Assembly: GCA_017442365.1 (NCBI GenBank) | Contig: JAFRZW010000004.1 | Location: 198,519 to 262,518 of the forward strand | Reading direction: 5' to 3' | DNA: 64,000 bases | Source: Rikenellaceae bacterium | GTDB taxonomy: Bacteria > Bacteroidota > Bacteroidia > Bacteroidales > Rikenellaceae | Part shown: in pieces, positions 59,709 through 64,000 of the stretch | Numbering within the stretch: the stretch's first letter is position 1 | Layout of the letters: each line of letters opens with the position of its first letter | Translations under genes and position numbers: made by a program | Notes under the pieces: generated by a model | Database searches by the model: none | Told to the model about the DNA's origin: nothing | The model's input: only the letters and a program-made list of their open reading frames with translations

Positions 59709-60443
59709 TTAGGCAAGGCGACGTTCGCGCAGTTTGAAATAGGCAATGGCGTAGGCTAACGCCCACATTATCGTGGTGAACAGCCACTTGGCCCACATCG
59801 GGTATTCGAACTCGATTTCGCTGCTGTACAACATCGGCGCTAACCTATTGAAGAACGCATAGCCATCGGGCAGGCTGAAATGAATCCAATCTCCAAACGT
59901 GGGAATACCAACCATCGGCGAGATTGCTGATAGCAACAATAACGTTCCGGCCCACAGCAGCACCAACCCAACAACCGCGTATTTAAGACGACGTGCCCAG
60001 CAGTAGGCAACCATCACGTAGGGGTGAACTAAGAGATAGAGCCCAAACATCTCTGGCGCTTTGAAACAGTCCCAGAAATCGAACGCACACGAGATTGCGA
60101 ACGGCACCAACACGCCCATAATCAACGTATTGAGGAATACAAAGGCGTATCGCTCGGCTGAGGTCAGAGGCAGGGTCATTTCGAGTGAGGCGCGATTGGT
60201 CGTTCGATCGAGCGAACAAAACGACATATTCGCAACTCCCAACACAACAGCACACAAACACACCAACATAGTTTGAAAAATGCCCTCGATTTCGAGGAAG
60301 AATTTGAACTTTGCCCATATCAATAGAGCCATCGCTGCAAGGGCAACAATGATAACTCCGAATATCAAAGCATACCTGCGACCATACTCGGCATAGTGCT
60401 TTGCGGTGTATTGCGCCACACGGCGCAGACTAAATGTTGTCAT
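59709..60443 (-). CDS. ABC transporter permease-like membrane protein
   Basis: 244 residues with six predicted membrane segments, for example IFGVIIVALAAMALLIWA, FQTMLVCLCAVVLGVAN and FLNTLIMGVLVPFAISCAF. No ABC-2 signature sequence stands out, but it lies 6 bp after the ATPase gene and 12 bp before the GntR gene, the common arrangement of YtrA-type exporters. It would form the channel for the ATPase. Substrate unknown. Confidence 0.82.
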   Translation of the reverse strand: MTTFSLRRVAQYTAKHYAEYGRRYALIFGVIIVALAAMALLIWAKFKFFLEIEGIFQTMLVCLCAVVLGVANMSFCSLDRTTNRASLEMTLPLTSAERYAFVFLNTLIMGVLVPFAISCAFDFWDCFKAPEMFGLYLLVHPYVMVAYCWARRLKYAVVGLVLLWAGTLLLLSAISPMVGIPTFGDWIHFSLPDGYAFFNRLAPMLYSSEIEFEYPMWAKWLFTTIMWALAYAIAYFKLRERRLA

Positions 60444-60449
60444 AACGGC

Positions 60450-61298
60450 TTAAAGTTTTGAATGGTTAGCAATTACGGCTGCAACCTCGCGCGGCGATCG
60501 GGTTGCAGCATTGAACATCATCTCCATATCCATACGGCTCTCCTCGTCGCCCTCGGCAACCCATACTCCGCGCACTCCCGCCACACTCGGCTCGGAATAG
60601 AGAGGCTTCACACCCGCAGGAACAACGCCCACGCCGAACAGCGTCGAAAGCGTTGCAATGCTCTCGTTGAGAACCATTCGGTGCGGTTCGAGGATCACCA
60701 GACGATCGACCAGATTCTCGATATCGCGTGCCGCGTGGGTCGAGATCACGATCGTGCGCTCGTCATTCACCTGCTCGGCAAGCATCTGACGCAGAGCCTG
60801 TCGCGCGGGAATATCCAAACCGTTGGTTGGTTCATCGAGCAACAGCACGGGAGTATTGCACGCAAGCGCAAAGGCCAAGTATGCCTTCTTGCGCTGCCCC
60901 ATCGACATACGATCAAGACGCACTGCGCGATTGACCTCGAAACGCGAGCAGCAATCGACAAAACGTGCCTCGTCATAATTGGGATAGAACGGTGCGGTAA
61001 CCTTCACAAAGCGATCAAGAGTCAGCTGAGGAAGGCTGAACTCCTCGGGCACGATCATCAACGATGTGTAGAGCGCCGTGCCTCGCTGCGTTACATCGAC
61101 ACCCTCAACCGCGATTGTCCCCGCATCGGCATCGAGCAGACCCGCCATCAGATTGAGCAACGTACTCTTGCCCGTACCATTGCGACCCAACAACCCGACA
61201 ATCTCACCCGACGGAATCATCATCGACAGCGAGTCGAAAACCTCCGTGCGAGATTTAAGGGTGGAATAGCTAAATTTCAAATTGCGAATTTCGATCAT
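60450..61298 (-). CDS. ABC transporter ATP-binding protein
   Basis: 282 residues. Walker A GRNGTGKST is at 38-46, Walker B and D-loop are LLLDEPTNGLDIPARQAL, and the switch histidine is in VISTHAARD. The signature motif is unusual: RMSMGQRKKAYLAFAL instead of LSGGQ, which is seen in the YtrB/CcmA-like group. The first 220 residues form the ATPase domain; the last 60 have no match. First gene of the operon, with the predicted operator just upstream. Confidence 0.93.
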   Translation of the reverse strand: MIEIRNLKFSYSTLKSRTEVFDSLSMMIPSGEIVGLLGRNGTGKSTLLNLMAGLLDADAGTIAVEGVDVTQRGTALYTSLMIVPEEFSLPQLTLDRFVKVTAPFYPNYDEARFVDCCSRFEVNRAVRLDRMSMGQRKKAYLAFALACNTPVLLLDEPTNGLDIPARQALRQMLAEQVNDERTIVISTHAARDIENLVDRLVILEPHRMVLNESIATLSTLFGVGVVPAGVKPLYSEPSVAGVRGVWVAEGDEESRMDMEMMFNAATRSPREVAAVIANHSKL

Positions 61299-61342
61299 AG
61301 TTTTGTTCAGTTTTTTGAATTTGTTTTTTGTTTGGCGCGCTT

Positions 61343-61366
61343 AGTGTATTAGTGCATTAATACACT
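61343..61366 (-). promoter_or_regulatory. Predicted operator for the GntR/YtrA regulator
   Basis: A 24-bp dyad has arms AGTGTATTA (61343-61351) and TAATACACT (61358-61366) with a central GTGCAT. It covers the expected transcription start, just downstream of the -7 box on the minus strand. Confidence 0.7.
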
Positions 61367-61367
61367 G

Positions 61368-61375
61368 CAAAGGTA
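61368..61375 (-). promoter_or_regulatory. ABC operon promoter, -7 box
   Basis: The minus strand reads TACCTTTG, 69 bp before the ATPase start codon, directly next to the operator. Confidence 0.65.
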
Positions 61376-61429
61376 GCGATAAATTCTAAACTTCCAAATT
61401 CTCGTGCGATTTTTTTCGGAATATTTTTG

Positions 61430-61466
61430 TCAAAATAAAAAATGACCACTCTAACGAGTGGTCATA
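61430..61466 (-). terminator. Terminator after the GNAT-HAD gene
   Basis: ATGACCACTC (61442-61451) pairs with GAGTGGTCAT (61456-61465), loop TAAC; on the minus strand TTTTTATTTT follows. Confidence 0.8.
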
Positions 61467-61485
61467 AAATTCAATTAGCCGAGCA

Positions 61486-62808
61486 TTAGTCGATCAATCC
61501 GAAGTGTTGCAGTGCCTTGCAGATACCCTCGTCATCGACCGTATCGGTTACGTAGGCGGCCACCTCCTTGGCCGAATCGACCGCATTGCCCATCGCTACA
61601 CCCCACTTCACGTGGCCGAGCATACTCACATCGTTGCCGCCATCGCCAAACGCCATAGCCTCCTCGCGCGGAATACCGAAATATTCGAGTATCGTATCGA
61701 CACCCTGCTGCTTGCTCACTCCGCGAAGATTGACATCGGCAAACAACGGGTGCCAGCGCGTCGATTCGCAATGTTGCAGATAACCCTCGACAATCGACGG
61801 CTCGTCAGCCGCATCGACATAGATATTCACCTGATAGATATTGCGTTTGATCGTCTCGCGCGGATCCTCAACGGGAGGCGCAGGCAGAGCGATATGATCC
61901 CACACCTCCTGCACACGCTCATCAACATAGTTGATATAGTTGCCCTTATCGTCCATAAACGAGCAGGGGAAGGGCTGGTTGTTCTCTTCGAGGTAGCTGA
62001 CAATCGCCTCCAAGTCGCTCTGCGGAATCGTCGCCTCGCTGATCACCGTCTGTCCGTCCTCAGCCAAACAGCAACAACCATTGAGCGTGATGTAGGCATC
62101 GAACTTGATTCGGCTAACCACCTCGGTTTGATTCAGCAGGCGTCCCGTTGCCAAGATCACCTTCACTCCACGTCGGCGCAACTCGGCCAACGCCTCCACC
62201 GTCGCATCGCTCACACGGTGGGTATTGAAACTTACAAGCGTGCCGTCGATATCGAAAAAGACTGCACCTATTTTGGGTCTATTGGTCATAATCTTTTCGT
62301 ATGCCAAACGCTCGGCACCATCGGCCAGCAGGATCGTTCCGCAGTGGGTCATTGAGCACTTCTCGGCCACACGCTGCATCGAACGGTTGTCGCGGTGGGT
62401 GTCGATACGAAGGCTCGCAGCACCACGCTTGTAGCACATTCGCTCCGCCTGCCCAACAATCCACTCGGCAATGCCCTGCCCGCGAGCCGACAACGCAACC
62501 GCAATGCGATGAATCGTAGCATAGCACGCAGCCGCGGGCAGAAGCCACTCGCCATCGTAGATCACTGCATAGTTGGGATCGGGCGCAAAGGTTATCATCG
62601 CCGTTGCTACAACGTCGCTCGCCTCGTTGCACACCACGTAGCTCTCGCCACGCTCAATGTCGCCACGTATCACCTGTTCGTTGGGATAGCCATTCTGCCA
62701 TTGGTCGATCCCGCGAGCACGAAAATCGGCCTGCGCATCGGCCACAATCGCCATAATCGCGGACAGATCGCTCGCCTGCGTATGTCGCAACGTTAGTCCT
62801 TTGAGCAT
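61486..62808 (-). CDS. GNAT acetyltransferase - Cof-type HAD phosphatase fusion
   Basis: 440 residues from ATG 62808; a TTG 24 bp upstream is less likely. Residues 1 to about 175 are a GNAT acetyltransferase (LTLRHTQASDLSAIMAI; IHRIAVALSARGQGIAEWI with the acetyl-CoA loop). Residues about 178-440 are a Cof-type HAD hydrolase: motif I FFDIDGTLVSF with Asp186, motif II ILATGRLL, and motif IV AFGDGGNDVSMLGHV with the C2 cap between. Cof phosphatases act on small sugar or cofactor phosphates. The two activities in one chain suggest consecutive steps on one metabolite, which is unknown. Monocistronic. Confidence 0.92.
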   Translation of the reverse strand: MLKGLTLRHTQASDLSAIMAIVADAQADFRARGIDQWQNGYPNEQVIRGDIERGESYVVCNEASDVVATAMITFAPDPNYAVIYDGEWLLPAAACYATIHRIAVALSARGQGIAEWIVGQAERMCYKRGAASLRIDTHRDNRSMQRVAEKCSMTHCGTILLADGAERLAYEKIMTNRPKIGAVFFDIDGTLVSFNTHRVSDATVEALAELRRRGVKVILATGRLLNQTEVVSRIKFDAYITLNGCCCLAEDGQTVISEATIPQSDLEAIVSYLEENNQPFPCSFMDDKGNYINYVDERVQEVWDHIALPAPPVEDPRETIKRNIYQVNIYVDAADEPSIVEGYLQHCESTRWHPLFADVNLRGVSKQQGVDTILEYFGIPREEAMAFGDGGNDVSMLGHVKWGVAMGNAVDSAKEVAAYVTDTVDDEGICKALQHFGLID

Positions 62809-62877
62809 TTGTTCGTTATAATTAGGCCACAAAAATAGCCAAAATTCGGCGAATTTTATAATATATATACAAAATAA

Positions 62878-62909
62878 ACCGAGCCGACCTCCTGTGCGAG
62901 ATCGGCTCG
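62878..62909 (-). terminator. Terminator after the nitroreductase gene
   Basis: GAGCCGA (62881-62887) pairs with TCGGCTC (about 62902-62908), followed on the minus strand by TTTATTTTG. Confidence 0.6.
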
Positions 62910-62930
62910 ATTGTTTTCAGTTTGCGGTGG

Positions 62931-63617
62931 CTACTTACCTACCGTCTGCGCCAATACAACGGTGTACTGCTTGGGATCGAGCGAGAGCAGGTTCAGTACC
63001 TCTGCACTCTTCAAGCTGCCGCGCGTGATCGCCTTCAAACCATTGCCGGCAGCATACAGATTGACATTCTCGGCATAACCCGCAGCGTCCTGACCTGCCA
63101 AGAACTCAGCCTTGGTGCGGTCGATACCCTTGCCATCAAATTTGCTCAAATCAGCCACATAGACCAGATTCAGCGGAGCCGTATAAGCAAAATCCTGCGC
63201 AGCACTCAGCTCGCGATAATCACCCTCAGCCTCGCGCACCAGCACGTGCAACTCCGAGTTGTAACGGAACACGCCTTCGGCCGTAAATGCATAGACCGTA
63301 ACGGGATAGAGCGCCAAAGCCGACGGCGCAGTTAGGTGTCCATTCGGGCGATTGACACCCGCAGCAGCCCACACTACCCCACTCAACTCTTCGAGCGACA
63401 ACGGCTCAGCCGAGTATTCGCGCGACGAGGCACGCTCAGCCAACGCCTCATTGATAGTCTTACCCGCCGCAAGATTGGGCTGGGTCAGCACGATCGTATC
63501 ACCATAGATCACCGCCGTTGCAGGCGCGGGCTCAGCTTCAACATTCGCAGGTTTATCTGCTGCACCACTGCACGAAATCGCCAACGCAGCAAAAAGAAGA
63601 ATCACAAAATTTCTCAT
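62931..63617 (-). CDS. Nitroreductase-family lipoprotein (SagB/ThcOx-like)
   Basis: 228 residues from ATG 63617; the longer frame upstream runs through the promoter. The signal peptide ends in a lipobox (LAISC-S), making it a lipoprotein. The FMN-binding opening is RASSREYSAEPLSLEELSGVVWAAAGVNR, and the later AGYAENVNLYAAGNGLKAITRG is also typical. Short nitroreductases of this type sit in the SagB/ThcOx branch, but here there is no thiazole/oxazole cluster. Being outside the cytoplasm with FMN is unusual; electron source and substrate are unknown. Confidence 0.88.
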   Translation of the reverse strand: MRNFVILLFAALAISCSGAADKPANVEAEPAPATAVIYGDTIVLTQPNLAAGKTINEALAERASSREYSAEPLSLEELSGVVWAAAGVNRPNGHLTAPSALALYPVTVYAFTAEGVFRYNSELHVLVREAEGDYRELSAAQDFAYTAPLNLVYVADLSKFDGKGIDRTKAEFLAGQDAAGYAENVNLYAAGNGLKAITRGSLKSAEVLNLLSLDPKQYTVVLAQTVGK

Positions 63618-63659
63618 AGTTCTATTCAGTTTTTGATTGTTTTTGTTTTTCACATCGTA

Positions 63660-63667
63660 CAAATTTA
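63660..63667 (-). promoter_or_regulatory. Nitroreductase promoter box
   Basis: The minus strand reads TAAATTTG, 42 bp before the start codon. Confidence 0.5.
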
Positions 63668-63794
63668 CAAAAATAAATCGGAAACGAAAGGAGACAACGC
63701 ATAAAATATTCAAAAAACGTCTTATTATATCAGTTTGAGGGATAGGGAGATAGCGAATCGGGGCAATAAAAAATGTGAAAAAGTGAGATAAAAA

Positions 63795-63825
63795 TTTGCG
63801 TGTTCAGAAATTTTGCTTACCTTTG
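63795..63825 (+). promoter_or_regulatory. tRNA-Phe promoter
   Basis: TTTG at 63795-63798, a 19 bp spacer, and TACCTTTG at 63818-63825, with a start region closely like the tRNA-Lys promoter. Confidence 0.75.
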
Positions 63826-63862
63826 CACCCGCAATGAGAGGGAAACCTTCTTGCAAAATGAT

Positions 63863-63935
63863 GGTGCCATAGCTCAGTTGGTAGAGCAAAGGACTGAAAA
63901 TCCTTGTGTCCCCGGTTCGATTCCTGGTGGCACCA
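63863..63935 (+). tRNA. tRNA-Phe (anticodon GAA)
   Basis: 73 nt: acceptor GGTGCCA / TGGCACC (perfect), D arm GCTC-AGTTGGTA-GAGC, anticodon stem AAGGA / TCCTT with loop CTGAAAA (anticodon GAA), T arm CCCGG-TTCGATT-CCTGG, which contains one C-T mismatch, discriminator A. CCA is not encoded. A 9-nt leaderless gap to the terminator suggests it is transcribed alone. Confidence 0.95.
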
Positions 63936-63961
63936 CAGCAAAGAAAAGCAAAACAACGTAA

Positions 63962-63996
63962 AATCCTGATTTTCAACGAAAATCGGGATTTTTTAT
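63962..63996 (+). terminator. tRNA-Phe terminator
   Basis: AATCCTGATTTTC (63962-63974) pairs with GAAAATCGGGATT (63978-63990), one G-U pair, then TTTTATTT. Confidence 0.8.
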
Positions 63997-64000
63997 TTCC

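Noticed and set aside
63725..63976. Minus-strand frame of 83 codons over tRNA-Phe
   Set aside because: Its RNRTGDTRIFSPLLYQLSYGT-like part is the familiar false translation of the reverse of a tRNA gene.

Overview
The window looks like a chromosomal segment of a gut-type Bacteroidota, probably Rikenellaceae or Alistipes-like. This is inferred from three things. Promoters follow the Bacteroidota pattern (TTTG or TTG, about 19-21 bp, then TAnnTTTG). Several families are typical of the phylum: an UpxY antiterminator, DUF5606, a PorT-like barrel, a GH3-type adenylase and an HSDR_N protein. Base composition is moderate GC outside the polysaccharide locus. I ran no database search; family names come from motifs, length and context.

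Layout. 1-5943: a peptidoglycan/amino-sugar group with a serine hydrolase (cut by the window edge), a NagX-like acyltransferase, a divergent NamZ-type muramidase, and a GH9 enzyme followed by a signal-less polysaccharide deacetylase in the -1 frame. 5944-10206: two exported MORN-repeat proteins, structured intergenic repeats, argS and a DUF5606 gene. 10376-28123: one long exopolysaccharide/capsule operon. It runs from UpxY through glycosyltransferases, a pyruvyltransferase, a GH105-like protein, flippase, acyltransferase and polymerase to a PglC/PglD/PglE-like set and a nucleotidyltransferase. Its middle is strikingly AT-rich and most genes overlap or nearly touch. 28201-35892: housekeeping genes (TrkA, GH3-type adenylase, deoxynucleoside kinase, RsmF-like methylase, MerR regulator, Nif3 and a zinc-ribbon protein). 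35893-41581: a third MORN gene with more repeats, a beta-barrel, prmC-recX-M23 peptidase-HAD phosphatase. 41638-45782 (minus): HSDR_N protein, uvrA and a second deacetylase. 45852-51177: a degenerate GH2-like protein, thioesterase, tRNA-Lys and lon. 51491-58920: DUF362 lipoprotein, BlaI/BlaR1 pair, metal permease with HMA domain, alkaline phosphatase, rfbD and ung. 58973-61298 (minus): ABC transporter operon with its own GntR regulator and a likely operator. 61486-64000: a GNAT-HAD fusion, a nitroreductase lipoprotein and tRNA-Phe.

The most interesting signal is at 5233-5290. The GH9 gene ends in a dnaX-type slippery heptamer directly before its stop, a 12-bp stem-loop follows, and the deacetylase lies open in the -1 frame. 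This predicts a frameshift-made 828-residue exported GH9-deacetylase fusion. Second is a family of about 75-80 nt intergenic elements whose two-tier stems change sequence while keeping their pairing, found mainly beside the MORN genes. No IS element, CRISPR array, rRNA or prophage was seen.
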